Of a DNA stretch of 64,000 nucleotides, positions 37,765 to 46,930 are shown piece after piece (position 1 is the first letter of the stretch; every line of letters starts with the position of its first letter). The stretch is from Streptomyces sp. PCS3-D2. Its GTDB lineage: Bacteria; Actinomycetota; Actinomycetes; Streptomycetales; Streptomycetaceae. The notes under the pieces are model-generated. The model did no database searches, was not told the DNA's origin, and saw only the letters and a list, made by a program, of their open reading frames with translations. The position numbers and the translations under genes are program-made. Location: assembly GCF_000612545.2 (NCBI RefSeq), contig NZ_CP097800.1, positions 3,221,001 to 3,285,000 of the forward strand. The letters are read 5' to 3'.

Positions 37765-38186
37765 TGAGCGAACGGTTCATCGGACGCGGCTGGGCCTTCC
37801 CCCTGCGCGTCGGCCCGACCGGCGGGATCGCCATGGTCGAACGCGAACGCGAGCTGGAAGAGGCCATCCGCCTCGTGCTGGGCACCGCGCCCGGCGAACG
37901 GCCCATGCGGCCCGAATTCGGCTGTGGCATCCACGAGTACGTGTTCGCCCCCGGCGACGGCGACACCGCCGGCCGGATCGCCCAGCAGGTGCGCGAAGCA
38001 CTGGAACGCTGGGAGCCCCGGATCACGGTCGACGACGTCGCCGTCGCCTTCGACTCCGTCGAGGCGGGCACCCTCTACATCGATGTGCACTACACGGTGC
38101 GCACCACCAACGACCGGCGCAACCTGGTCTTTCCCTTCTACACGATCCCCTCCGAGGAGGGGGCCGAGGAAATGGTCGCGGACTGA
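37764..38186 (+). CDS. cis9: gp25-like baseplate wedge protein
   Basis: A 140-aa GPW/gp25 family protein. The core EREIEEAIRLVLGTAPGERPMRPEFGCGIHEYVF (here ERELEEAIR) with the EPR-like motif (WEPRITVDDV) is diagnostic. In contractile machines gp25 anchors sheath polymerisation onto the baseplate and triggers contraction. Start ATG 37764; overlaps the following gene by one base (TGATG at 38184-38188). Confidence 0.94.
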   Translation: MSERFIGRGWAFPLRVGPTGGIAMVERERELEEAIRLVLGTAPGERPMRPEFGCGIHEYVFAPGDGDTAGRIAQQVREALERWEPRITVDDVAVAFDSVEAGTLYIDVHYTVRTTNDRRNLVFPFYTIPSEEGAEEMVAD

Positions 38187-40159
38187 TGGCCCTGCCCTCC
38201 CCCAACCTGGACGACCGACGGTTCCAGCAGCTCGTCGACGAGGCGAAGCGGTACGTGCAGCAGCGCGCCCCGGAGTGGACCGACCACAACGTCTCCGACC
38301 CGGGCGTCACCCTCATCGAGACGTTCGCCTACCTCGTGGACCAGCTGCTGTACCGGCTCAACCGGGTCCCGGACAAGAACTACCTGGCGTTCCTGGACCT
38401 GTTGGGCATCCGGCTGTACCCGCCGTCGGCCGCCACCGCCGACGTCGACTTCTGGCTGTCGGCCCCCCAGCCCGACACCGTCACCCTGCCCGCGGGCACC
38501 GAGGTGACGACCGAGGTGGCGACCGCGGCCGGCGACACCGAGGAAGCCGTGGTCTTCGCCACCACCGACGACCTGCGGATCCTGCCCAGCGAGCTGACGA
38601 AGCTGGTCACCGCGCCCCGCACCGGTGAACCGGCCGACCGGACCGGCGCACTTGCCGAAGGCCGCGACATACCCTGCTTCCAGGCCGTGCCCGAACCGGG
38701 CGACGCCCTGCTCTTCGGACTGCCCACGGCGGTGCCACGCTGCGTCGTCGCGGTGCGCCTGGACAGCCGCGTCGAGGGCGTCGGCGTCGACCCGCGCCAG
38801 CCCCCGCTGGTGTGGGAGGCGTGGAACGGCGGCCGGTGGCAGCGCTGCGCCACGGACTCCGACAGCACCGGCGGCCTCAACCGGCCCGGCGAGATCATCG
38901 TGTACGTCCCGGCCGGGCACACCACCTCGGTGATCAGCGGGACCCGCGCGGGCTGGCTGCGCTGCCGGGTCACCGAACCCGAACCCGGCCAGCCCTTCTA
39001 CTCCGAGTCCCCGACCGTGCGCGAAGCCGCCGTCTTCACCGTCGGCGGCACCATGACGGTGGAGCACGCCGAACGCGTGCGGGACGTACCGCTCGGCGCG
39101 TCGGAGGGCGTCGCGGGACAGAGCTTCCGGCTCGGGCGCCCGCCCGTGCTGCTCGACGGGGAACCGCCGGTGGTGGAGGTGTCCTCCCCCGAGGGCTGGC
39201 AGCGCTGGGAGGTCGTCGAGCACTTCGGCCGCTCCGGTCCTGACGACCGGCACGTCCGCGTCGACGCCACCACCGGCGAGTTCACCTTCCCGCCGGTGCT
39301 GCGCGAGGCCGACGGCAGCCTGCGCGCCTGCGGCGCCGTACCGCCCAAGGGCTCCCACATCCGGGTGGCCGGTTACCGCACCGGCGGCGGCCCGGCGGGC
39401 AACGTCTCGCGCGGTGCGATCTCCGTACTGCGCAGCTCGGTCCCCTACATCGCCCGGGTCGTCAACCGGGAGGCGGCACGCGGCGGCGTCGCCGGGGAGA
39501 CCGTCGACAACGCCAAACTGCGCGCCCCGGAGGCGCTGCGCATGCAGGAACGCGCGGTGACCGCCGAGGACTACGAGATCATCGCCCGCCGGACGGCGCC
39601 CTCGGTGCGCCGGGTGCGCTGCCTGCCCGCCGCCGACGGCGACCGCGGCGCGGGTTCGGTCCGCGTCCTCGTCGTCCCGGACGCGGTCGCCGACGAGGAC
39701 GACCGGCTCCGCTTCGAGCAGCTCATCCCGTCCGATCAGGTCCTCGCCGCGATCACCGCGGCCCTCGACGAACGGCGCCTGATCGGCACCGGCCTCGTCG
39801 TCGAACCGCCCGTCTACCAGGGCGTCACCGTCGTCGCCCGACTGTCGGCGCCGGCCGCCGACGCCGACCGGGTGCGCGACGCGGCGCTCGCCGCGCTGTT
39901 CCGCCACCTCAACCCGCTGCACGGCGGACCCGACGGCACGGGCTGGCCGTTCGGCCGGCCCGTGCAGTACGGCGAGGTGTTCGGCGTCCTGCAACGCGCC
40001 GTCGGGGACGTCCTGGTGGAGGAGATCCGGCTGTTCGCCGCCGACCCGATCACCGGTCGGCGCGGCGCCCCGGTCGAGCGCATCGACATCGGCGCGGGCA
40101 CGCTCGTCTTCTCCTACCAGCACCAGGTCGTCGTGACGGAACCCGAGGTGCACGGATGA
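38186..40159 (+). CDS. cis11: baseplate wedge protein J-like (Cis11)
   Basis: A 657-aa putative baseplate assembly protein. It starts MALPSPNLDDRRFQQLVDEAKRYVQQRAPEWTDHNVSDPGVTLIETFAYLVDQLLYRLNRVPDKN, the conserved N-terminus of the family. The mid-region carries the gpJ-like part (GGVAGETVDNAKLRAPEALRMQERAVTAEDYEIIARR), and the C-terminus forms the wedge core (VQYGEVFGVLQRAVGDVLVEEI). It builds the wedge around the hub with the gp25-like and gpI-like proteins. Overlaps the next ATG by 4 nt. Confidence 0.93.
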   Translation: MALPSPNLDDRRFQQLVDEAKRYVQQRAPEWTDHNVSDPGVTLIETFAYLVDQLLYRLNRVPDKNYLAFLDLLGIRLYPPSAATADVDFWLSAPQPDTVTLPAGTEVTTEVATAAGDTEEAVVFATTDDLRILPSELTKLVTAPRTGEPADRTGALAEGRDIPCFQAVPEPGDALLFGLPTAVPRCVVAVRLDSRVEGVGVDPRQPPLVWEAWNGGRWQRCATDSDSTGGLNRPGEIIVYVPAGHTTSVISGTRAGWLRCRVTEPEPGQPFYSESPTVREAAVFTVGGTMTVEHAERVRDVPLGASEGVAGQSFRLGRPPVLLDGEPPVVEVSSPEGWQRWEVVEHFGRSGPDDRHVRVDATTGEFTFPPVLREADGSLRACGAVPPKGSHIRVAGYRTGGGPAGNVSRGAISVLRSSVPYIARVVNREAARGGVAGETVDNAKLRAPEALRMQERAVTAEDYEIIARRTAPSVRRVRCLPAADGDRGAGSVRVLVVPDAVADEDDRLRFEQLIPSDQVLAAITAALDERRLIGTGLVVEPPVYQGVTVVARLSAPAADADRVRDAALAALFRHLNPLHGGPDGTGWPFGRPVQYGEVFGVLQRAVGDVLVEEIRLFAADPITGRRGAPVERIDIGAGTLVFSYQHQVVVTEPEVHG

Positions 40160-40764
40160 GCCGCGCCGCCGTGCCCGGCCTGCCCAGCCGGCACCCGATC
40201 GGCGAGCAGTTGCCCGCGCTCTACGCCGACGACGACTTCGCCCAGCGGTTCACCGCGGGCCTGGACACGGTCCTGGCCCCGGTGTTCACGACCCTCGACA
40301 GCCTGCCCGCGTACTTCGACCCCCGGCTCGCCCCGGCCGACTTCCTGTCCTGGCTGGCCTCCTGGGTCGGCGGCGCGGACGACCCCGAATGGCCGACCGC
40401 GCTGCGGCGCGAGGCGGTGGCCCGCGCGGTGGAACTGCACCGGTGGCGCGGCACCCGGCGCGGTCTGGTCGAGGCCCTGCGCCTGGTGCTGGGCCTGTCC
40501 GCCGAGGTCAGCGGGGACGGCGCGGCCGTCTGGTCCCGCACGGCCGGCACCGAACCGAACCCCGCGGTGGCCGGCGAGGTCCTCGTACGGGTCTGGCCGC
40601 GCGGCACGGAGGGCGCGGAAGGCACGGAGGGCGCGGAGAGCACGGAGGGGACGCACGGCGTGGACGCCGACCGGGTCCGCGCCCTCGTCCGCAGCCTGTG
40701 CCCCGTGCACACGGTCTGCCGGGTGGAGATCCTGTCCGGCCCGCCCGCGCCCGAAGGGAGCTGA
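40156..40764 (+). CDS. cis12: tail protein I-like baseplate component (Cis12)
   Basis: A 202-aa protein of the P2 gpI-like tail family. The pattern LPALYADDDFAQRFTAGLDTVLAPVFTTLDSLPAYFDPRLAPADFLSWLASWVG, then RREAVARAVELHRWRGTRRGLVEALRLVLG, is diagnostic. It completes the baseplate wedge. A short Glu/Gly/Ala/Thr repeat (GTEGAEGTEGAESTEGT) from a GGCACGGAGGGC-type DNA repeat lies near residues 150-165. It is the last structural CIS gene; no tail-fibre (Pvc13-like) gene follows. Confidence 0.92.
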   Translation: MSRAAVPGLPSRHPIGEQLPALYADDDFAQRFTAGLDTVLAPVFTTLDSLPAYFDPRLAPADFLSWLASWVGGADDPEWPTALRREAVARAVELHRWRGTRRGLVEALRLVLGLSAEVSGDGAAVWSRTAGTEPNPAVAGEVLVRVWPRGTEGAEGTEGAESTEGTHGVDADRVRALVRSLCPVHTVCRVEILSGPPAPEGS

Positions 40765-40769
40765 CGGCA

Positions 40770-42503
40770 ATGCGCCCGTGTCCCGCGTGCGGGGCGTCCA
40801 ACGCCCCGACGGAAGACTTCTGCACCAACTGCGGCTCGTACCTGAACTGGTCCTCCCCGGCCCGCACCCCGGCCCGGGAGAACACCCCCGACGGCGTCAC
40901 CCCCGACGACGTCCCCCCAGGCCCCGGCACGCCTCCCGCACCCCGCCGGGAAGACCCTCCTCCGGGTACGCCGCCCCTGGGCGGAACGCCTCACGAGACC
41001 CGGCCCGGGACGGGCCGGGAAGGCGCGGGGCGGCCGGTCACCGACACTCCTCGGGCCGGGGCGCCCCGGCAGGGCGAGCCACAGGAGGACACGGTCCAGG
41101 AGGCCCCGGTCCAGGAGGACACGGCCCGGCGAGGCGCGGTCCGGGGCGCCGCGCCCCGAGAAGGCACCCCGCAGGACGGCGGCGCACTCCCGGCCGGCCC
41201 CCCGGGCATGGCAGGGGAGGCCTCGGCCCCGGGACGCCCGCCCCGGACCGGCGAGGTCGGGGAGCGCACGGCCCGAAGCGACACCCCCGACGGGAGCGCG
41301 CCCCGGGAGGGCTCCCCGCAGGACGAAGCGCCGTCCCGGCAGGACACGACCGAGGTCGGCGGCGCCCGGGATGCCGCCTGCGAAGACCGGACGTCCCAGC
41401 GGGGAACGGTCCCGGAACGGGACTCCGCCCGGACGGCCACCGGAGCGGAATACCGTCTGGAATCCGGTCTGGAATCCGGCTCTCGCGCGGTGCCCGCGCG
41501 CGGTGTCGCGGATCGGTGGTTGTCCTGGCTGCGCAGGAGGCCCGACCGGTCCGCACCCGCCGGGACCAGATCCCACCGGGCCGGTTCCACCGGTTCCGAC
41601 CAGGCCGGTTCCGCCGGGGCGGCGGGACCGGCCCGCGACCAGGACGGGGCGGCCGGGCCCGCCCGGGTTGCTCCGGCGCGGCCGACGCCACCCGCGCCGC
41701 GGCCCCCCGCGCCCCCCGCGGCAGCCTCACCGGCTCCGGTGCTGCCCGCCGTGCCGGTCGCGCCGCGCCCCGTCGTACGGCCCCTCGCAGCCGGCGACGA
41801 CGTCGCCGGCGTGCCATGCCCGGCCTGCGGCACCGCCAACCCGCCCGACCGTCGTTTCTGCCGCCGCTGTGCGTCGCCGCTGGCGCCCTCCCCCACCGCC
41901 GCGCCCCTCCCGTGGTGGCGCACGGTCTGGCCGCTGCGCCGCCGGGCCCGCGCCGGCTCCGGACGGTTGACCCGCTTCCTGGTGGTCCTGGCCGTCGTAC
42001 TGGCCCTGTGCGCGGCCGGTTTCCTGCTGTTGCCCGCCGGACGGCACCTGGTGGAGGACACCCTGGACAAGCTCGGCAAGGCCAAGGCGGTGACGCCCAC
42101 CCGCGCCGAGGCCAGCGCCGAGCTGCCCGGCCACCCGGTGACCCAGAGCACGGACGGGCTCAGCAACCGCTACTGGGGCGTGCCCGGCCCCGGCGCCTCG
42201 GTGACGTACACCTTCGGCACGCCGTTCCGGCTCGTCGACGTCATCGTCACCAACGGTGCCTCGACGGCACCCGAGGAGTACGCCAAGCAGGGACGCGCCC
42301 TGCGCATCGACCTGGAGGTGACGGACCGGGACGGTGCCACGGTCCACGAGGAGCTGGCCCTCAGCGACAAACCGGGCCCCCAGACGTTCCCCCTCGGCAT
42401 CAGCCACGCCACGACGGTCCGGCTGACCCTCCGGGAACCCGCCGGCCCGGACCCGCAGGGCCCCCTCGCCCTCGCGGAGGTCGAGTTCTTCCAGCGCGAC
42501 TGA
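40770..42503 (+). CDS. double zinc-ribbon, single-TM protein; candidate CIS membrane adaptor
   Basis: A 577-aa protein starting at ATG 40770 (GGGAG 9 nt upstream). An N-terminal zinc ribbon (Cys4, 7, 18, 21) is followed by about 320 residues of Pro/Gly/Glu/Arg-rich disorder. A second zinc ribbon (about 349-369, CPACGTANPPDRRFCRRC) precedes one transmembrane helix (about 402-423) and an extracytoplasmic discoidin/NADase-type glycan-binding-like beta domain (about 450-577). The order suggests zinc ribbons inside and the beta domain outside. From memory, a CIS membrane adaptor (CisA) with similar layout tethers S. coelicolor particles to the membrane; I infer the same role. It ends the operon, 8 nt from a convergent ABC gene. 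Confidence 0.8.
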   Translation: MRPCPACGASNAPTEDFCTNCGSYLNWSSPARTPARENTPDGVTPDDVPPGPGTPPAPRREDPPPGTPPLGGTPHETRPGTGREGAGRPVTDTPRAGAPRQGEPQEDTVQEAPVQEDTARRGAVRGAAPREGTPQDGGALPAGPPGMAGEASAPGRPPRTGEVGERTARSDTPDGSAPREGSPQDEAPSRQDTTEVGGARDAACEDRTSQRGTVPERDSARTATGAEYRLESGLESGSRAVPARGVADRWLSWLRRRPDRSAPAGTRSHRAGSTGSDQAGSAGAAGPARDQDGAAGPARVAPARPTPPAPRPPAPPAAASPAPVLPAVPVAPRPVVRPLAAGDDVAGVPCPACGTANPPDRRFCRRCASPLAPSPTAAPLPWWRTVWPLRRRARAGSGRLTRFLVVLAVVLALCAAGFLLLPAGRHLVEDTLDKLGKAKAVTPTRAEASAELPGHPVTQSTDGLSNRYWGVPGPGASVTYTFGTPFRLVDVIVTNGASTAPEEYAKQGRALRIDLEVTDRDGATVHEELALSDKPGPQTFPLGISHATTVRLTLREPAGPDPQGPLALAEVEFFQRD

Positions 42504-42511
42504 CGCCCGGC

Positions 42512-43801
42512 CTAGACGCCCGCCCGGAGCGTCTCGGCGGGCAGGATGCGGGCGGCCGCCAGGGCCGGGTACAGCCCTGCGGCCAGCCCCACCAAGAGGC
42601 CCACCAGCGGGCCTGCCGTCGTGAGGGCGGGGTCGAGGACCACCAGCCAGTCCTTGGCCAGGCAGGTCAGAGCGGTGATCTGGATGCCCAGTACCGTGCC
42701 GACGACCCCGCCGGCGAGCCCGACCAGACCGCTCTCGATGCAGAACTGCCCGGCGACGGCCCGCCGGGAGGCGCCCAGGGCCCGGCGCAGGCCGATCTCG
42801 GAGCGCCGCTCCAGTACGGACACGTAGGCGGTGTTGCTGACACCGAGCGCCCCCACGCCGAGGGAGACGGCGGCCAGCCCGAGGAACAGGGCCCGGGTCT
42901 GCGACTCGACGCCCTGGCGGAGGGACCGGGGGTCCGGTGGCACCAGAGCGACGAGCTTGTCCGGGGCACCCGGGGCCAGGGCGAAGGGGGCCTCGGCGCC
43001 GATCTGGTCGGCGGCGCCGAGATCCGTACGGATGATCATTTCCGCCGGGGCGAAGTCCAGCCCGGCCGGGTCCTGGAGGGCGGCCCAGTAGGGGACGATC
43101 ACGGAGCCGGTGAGGTCGGTGTCGCCGGGGGGAGCCCGGAAGACGCCGAGCACGCTGAACGCGACGCCGTTGACGTGGATCACGGAGTTGCCGGCCCCGT
43201 CGCCGACGGTCAGCCGGGACGCGGCGGCCGTGTCGATCAGGGCCACGCGCTCCCGCCGGGCATCGTGCCCGGTGTCGAACAACCGGCCTTGCGTGAGTTC
43301 GGCAGACATGGCCGACAGCGCGTCGGGCTGCGCCGCCAGGACCGTGCCCTCGGGCAGGTCGTTCGACGTGTCCGACGGCAGCCGGGAGACCACCGGCCGT
43401 TCACCGGCCTTGCTGACGAGGCCCGCGGCGCGGACCCCGTTGAGTCCCCGTACCCGCTGGGTGTCGCCGCCGTCGGGCCGCGGCCGGATACCGGCGACTT
43501 CTTCCGACGGGTACTTGACGGTCACCCGGGTCGCCTTGAGGGCGTCGAACTGGTCGGAGACGGCGCCGGCCGCGCTGGCGGTGATGCCCAGGGTGGCGAG
43601 TGCCGCGGCCAGCCCCACGGAGATGCCCACCATCGTCAGCAGGGTGCGGAACCGGCGGCCGAAGAGCGCGAGGAACGCCTGGACGAGCAGGTCCGCGGCG
43701 GACGTGCGGGGAGCCGCCGTCCCCGCCGCGCCCGTCCCTGCCGCGCCCGTCCCTGCCGCGCCCGTCCCACGCCTCTCGCGCCTCCCCCTGCTACGCGACA
43801 C
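42512..43801 (-). CDS. MacB/FtsX-like ABC transporter permease
   Basis: A 429-aa permease with a low-complexity Gly/Thr/Ala N-terminus. Helix 1 follows (FRTLLTMVGISVGLAAALATLGI), then a large extracytoplasmic MacB_PCD domain (VSDQFDALKATRVTVKYPS onward). Three C-terminal helices carry the FtsX motif ERRSEIGLRRALGASRRAVAGQF. It would export a peptide, lipid or antibiotic mechanically with the ATPase next to it, which it overlaps by 11 nt. It is the last gene of the exporter operon and runs head-on toward the CIS operon. Confidence 0.9.
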   Translation of the reverse strand: MSRSRGRRERRGTGAAGTGAAGTGAAGTAAPRTSAADLLVQAFLALFGRRFRTLLTMVGISVGLAAALATLGITASAAGAVSDQFDALKATRVTVKYPSEEVAGIRPRPDGGDTQRVRGLNGVRAAGLVSKAGERPVVSRLPSDTSNDLPEGTVLAAQPDALSAMSAELTQGRLFDTGHDARRERVALIDTAAASRLTVGDGAGNSVIHVNGVAFSVLGVFRAPPGDTDLTGSVIVPYWAALQDPAGLDFAPAEMIIRTDLGAADQIGAEAPFALAPGAPDKLVALVPPDPRSLRQGVESQTRALFLGLAAVSLGVGALGVSNTAYVSVLERRSEIGLRRALGASRRAVAGQFCIESGLVGLAGGVVGTVLGIQITALTCLAKDWLVVLDPALTTAGPLVGLLVGLAAGLYPALAAARILPAETLRAGV

Positions 43802-44465
43802 GGCCGTCCACCACCTTGAAGACGCGGTCGGCGCGGGCCGCCACGTCGGGTTCGTGGGTGACGACGACGACGGCCCGGTCCTGCGCCACCAGTCCGGTCA
43901 GCAGGTCCATGACGCGGGCCGAGTTGGCGGTGTCCAGGTTGCCGGTGGGCTCGTCGCACAGCACGACGGCGGGCCGGTGGACGATCGCCCGAGCGACCGC
44001 GACCCGCTGCCGCTCCCCGCCGGACAGGGTGGTGGGCCTGACGTCCAGTCGGTGCCCGAGGCCGACGGATTCCAGGGCGGCCACGGCCTGGGGCCGCCGT
44101 CGGGCACGGGGCACGCCGAGGTGCACGAGGGGGAGGGCGACGTTCTGGACGCAGGTCAGGTGCGGGACCAGGTGGAAGGCCTGGAAGACGAAGCCGAGCG
44201 TCGAGGCCCGCAGCGCGGTGCGGGCCCGTTCGGACAGGTCGGTGGTGTCCTGGCCCTCCAGCCGGTAGCTGCCGCGGGTGGGGACGTCGAGCAGGCCGAG
44301 CACGCTCAGCAGCGTGGACTTCCCCGAACCGGAGGGGCCGACGATGGCGGCCAGCCGGCCCGGCAGGATGTCGAGCGTGACGTCGGTCAGCGCGTGCACG
44401 GGCGGCGGCCCCGGGTACGTCTTCGCGATGCCGGCCATCTCGATGACGGGGGCCGGGTCAGCCAT
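43791..44465 (-). CDS. MacB/LolD-type ABC transporter ATP-binding protein
   Basis: A 224-aa ATPase with Walker A GPSGSGKST, the signature LSGGERQRVAVARAI, Walker B VVLCDEPTGNLD and the H-loop VVTHEPDVA. These features place it in the MacB/LolD/FtsE group that works with FtsX-like permeases. It overlaps both neighbours (8 nt with the adaptor gene upstream and 11 nt with the permease downstream), so all three are co-expressed. Confidence 0.94.
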   Translation of the reverse strand: MADPAPVIEMAGIAKTYPGPPPVHALTDVTLDILPGRLAAIVGPSGSGKSTLLSVLGLLDVPTRGSYRLEGQDTTDLSERARTALRASTLGFVFQAFHLVPHLTCVQNVALPLVHLGVPRARRRPQAVAALESVGLGHRLDVRPTTLSGGERQRVAVARAIVHRPAVVLCDEPTGNLDTANSARVMDLLTGLVAQDRAVVVVTHEPDVAARADRVFKVVDGRVA

Positions 44466-45909
44466 CGGAGCCCCCTTCGGAGCCGTCTACCGCCCCTCCG
44501 CGGCGCACCAGGACGACCGTCTCGCCCGCGCCGAGATTCGCGTCGAGCGCGTTGACCGCGGAGAGGCCCTCGTGGGTGAACAGCACCTCGACGGGGACGT
44601 TGCGCTCCTTGCCGTTCTCGGTAACGGTGACCGTGGACGAGCCGCCGAGGTCGGTCCAGACCGCCGATACGGGAACGGTCAGCGCGCCCTGGGGGCTGCG
44701 CCGCAGTTCGACGGCGATCCGCTGGGACGCCCCCTCCTCGGCCTCCGCACCGCTGGGGACGAACAGCGCCTCGTGCCGGCCCGTGTCACCGGCGCCGGAC
44801 GTGCTCCCGCCGTCCGGTCCGCCGGTCTTCGTGTTCCCCGGATGATCGCCGTTTCCGGCGTCGGGGGGTCCGGCGAGGGAGCCCAGGCTGCCCTCCCGGC
44901 CTTCGTAGGGGCCGGTGCCGAAGCGGATGACCGCGTCGCTCGGCAGATCGCGCAGCCGGGCGCGCTGGTCCGCGGTGAGGGACGCCCGCACCTGGCGGCC
45001 GCCGCTGCCGAGGACGACGAGCGGCTTGTCGGCCGCGTCGCCCACTGCCGCGGTGACCTGGACCACCGTGGCGGGCAGGGTGCTGACGTACGCGACCTCC
45101 GCGGCCGGCAGCACTTCTCCGGGTGTGCCGGGTCCGGAAGCAGGCGGTGCGGCGGCGCCGCGGGTGGGCGCCGGACTCGCGGCTCCGCCCGCGGCGGGGG
45201 CCGCGCCCGTGCCGCCGTCGGTCTCCGCGCCGCCGCGGGGGGCGGCGGCGCCGGCGGCCGTGCCCGAAGGGGCACTCCCGCCACCGCTCCCGCCGGCGAC
45301 CTGACGCGGCCCCTCCCCGGAAGGCGCCTCGTACCCGGCCGCCGCGTACAGCTTGCGCACCGCCTCGACGGTGGCCTGCCCGTACGTACCGTTCACGGCG
45401 GTCCCGTACAACGGTTTCAGGGCGCGCTGCAGTTGCTGCACGTCCGGACCCTTGTCGCCCGCCTTCAGGTCTCGGTACGCGGGGAAGCGCCCCGGGAGGA
45501 GCAGGACCGGGCGGCCCGACACCTCGGCGACGACCGCGCCGGCCTTGAGGCTCTTGCCCGAGGCCGCGGGCAGGGCCGTCACGACCGCCCGGCTGGTGCC
45601 CTGCGGCTGGACGCCGGTGATGGTGGTCCGGGAGGCCGTCTCGACCTTCCCGGTCAGTTCCATCGTCTCGACGAGCTGCCGGTCGGAGACCTTCCCCGTG
45701 ATCCGGGAGGGCGGCGGCGCCGCGGCGTTCGAGGCACGCTGCTCGGGCGTTCTGGCCTGGGACGCGATCCACCAGACGGATCCGGAACTTCCGAACAGCA
45801 CGATGACGACGGCGGCGATGACCAGGCCCCGCCTGGACCTGTGCCGGGCCCGCCCGCCGGACGGCTCGGCCGCCGCCCGGGCCCCTGCGGGGCGTTCGAG
45901 GCTCGTCAC
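44458..45909 (-). CDS. efflux periplasmic-adaptor-like protein with peptidoglycan-binding domain
   Basis: A 483-aa protein anchored by one N-terminal helix (GLVIAAVVIVLFGSSGSVWWIA). It carries barrel-sandwich segments as in RND/MacA adaptors (VSDRQLVETMELTGKVETASRTTITGV and a C-terminal VPVSAVWTDLGGSSTVTVTENGKERNVPVEVLF). Between them lies a PG_binding_1 module (DKGPDVQQLQRALKPLYG...TYGQATVEAVRKLY), then an Ala/Gly/Pro linker. In Gram-positive bacteria this links an exporter to the cell wall. It overlaps the ATPase gene. Substrate unknown. Confidence 0.88.
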   Translation of the reverse strand: MTSLERPAGARAAAEPSGGRARHRSRRGLVIAAVVIVLFGSSGSVWWIASQARTPEQRASNAAAPPPSRITGKVSDRQLVETMELTGKVETASRTTITGVQPQGTSRAVVTALPAASGKSLKAGAVVAEVSGRPVLLLPGRFPAYRDLKAGDKGPDVQQLQRALKPLYGTAVNGTYGQATVEAVRKLYAAAGYEAPSGEGPRQVAGGSGGGSAPSGTAAGAAAPRGGAETDGGTGAAPAAGGAASPAPTRGAAAPPASGPGTPGEVLPAAEVAYVSTLPATVVQVTAAVGDAADKPLVVLGSGGRQVRASLTADQRARLRDLPSDAVIRFGTGPYEGREGSLGSLAGPPDAGNGDHPGNTKTGGPDGGSTSGAGDTGRHEALFVPSGAEAEEGASQRIAVELRRSPQGALTVPVSAVWTDLGGSSTVTVTENGKERNVPVEVLFTHEGLSAVNALDANLGAGETVVLVRRGGAVDGSEGGSDG

Positions 45910-45913
45910 GGTA

Positions 45914-46858
45914 CTACGGCGTCTCTCGCAGTAGTTCCTGCGCCCTGGCCTTGGCTTTCGTGATGAGTTCCAGCCAGGCGGTGATCTCCGCCTCGTGCTT
46001 CACCAGGGAATCTGCGGACGCCTTGCTCTTGGCCTCCCGGGCCTTCGTGTTGAGCCCGACCTTCGTACCGCATTCGGCATCGGTGGTGGCCTGTTTGATC
46101 TCGGCACGCTGCGCGATATCGAGTGCGGCGGTATCGCCGTCCGGAACATTCTCGTAATGCGAAAGCGCCGCCTCTCTCGCCTTCTCGGGGGTCGGGATCT
46201 CCGCATAGCCGCCGACCTTCATGCAGGAGGCCCATTCCGTCAAAGCCTTCTGATACGCGTCGTCGTCGGCGAGAATATGCGCGCTGTCCTGTTTCACGGT
46301 GTTGTACACCGTCCAGTTGAGGCGCAGATATTCCTTCACATCCCCGTACACGGCCTTGAGGGTCTCGCCGCGGCAGCCCTTCGACGGCACCATGACCTTG
46401 CCGCCGCCGAAGTCGAACTCGACCCCGCCCTCGGGCTTGTCCACATAGCCGTCCATGGCCATGCTGTGCGCCCGCTTGACGTCCTCGGGCAACGCGTCGA
46501 AGTCGTCGCCGACCTCCTGGGACTTCTGGTTGTCCGACCGGCGCGGGTCCGCGCCGTAGCCCACGGTGCGGGCCGTCTCCAGCGTCGGAGTGAGGTCCTC
46601 GCCGCGCTTCTTGCCCTTGCTGCTGTTGGCGCCGTCGGACGGGAAGACCTTGAAACCCTGATCGTTCATGCACTTGCGGATCAGCTTGCCCTCGGCCTCA
46701 CGCTCCTGCTCCAGTGCCTCGTTGGCGCTGTCGAGTGCGGCCTGCGCCCTGCGGGCCGTCTCCATGTCCTGGGGGGACTTCTCCGAGCAGGCCGAGGCGG
46801 AGCCCGTCACCACCGCCATCACCGCGATCGCCGTCACAACCCGGGTGCGCTTGTTCAA
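45914..46858 (-). CDS. lipoprotein with coiled-coil, unknown function
   Basis: A 314-aa predicted lipoprotein (signal VTAIAVMAVVTGSASAC with Cys at about 24). A coiled-coil-forming stretch follows (ETARRAQAALDSANEALEQEREAEGKLIRKCMN), then a cysteine-containing mixed domain with a C-terminal helical hairpin (KHEAEITAWLELITKAKARAQELL). It is 4 nt upstream of the adaptor gene on the same strand, so it probably belongs to the exporter operon. Similar small lipoproteins often accompany MacAB-type exporters. No catalytic motif seen. Confidence 0.8.
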   Translation of the reverse strand: MNKRTRVVTAIAVMAVVTGSASACSEKSPQDMETARRAQAALDSANEALEQEREAEGKLIRKCMNDQGFKVFPSDGANSSKGKKRGEDLTPTLETARTVGYGADPRRSDNQKSQEVGDDFDALPEDVKRAHSMAMDGYVDKPEGGVEFDFGGGKVMVPSKGCRGETLKAVYGDVKEYLRLNWTVYNTVKQDSAHILADDDAYQKALTEWASCMKVGGYAEIPTPEKAREAALSHYENVPDGDTAALDIAQRAEIKQATTDAECGTKVGLNTKAREAKSKASADSLVKHEAEITAWLELITKAKARAQELLRETP

Positions 46859-46930
46859 TGTCCGTGTCCTCCGGAAGGTACGGCCGGGCCGCCCCCGCGA
46901 GGCGGGAACGGCCCGGCCTTCGAGCGATGG

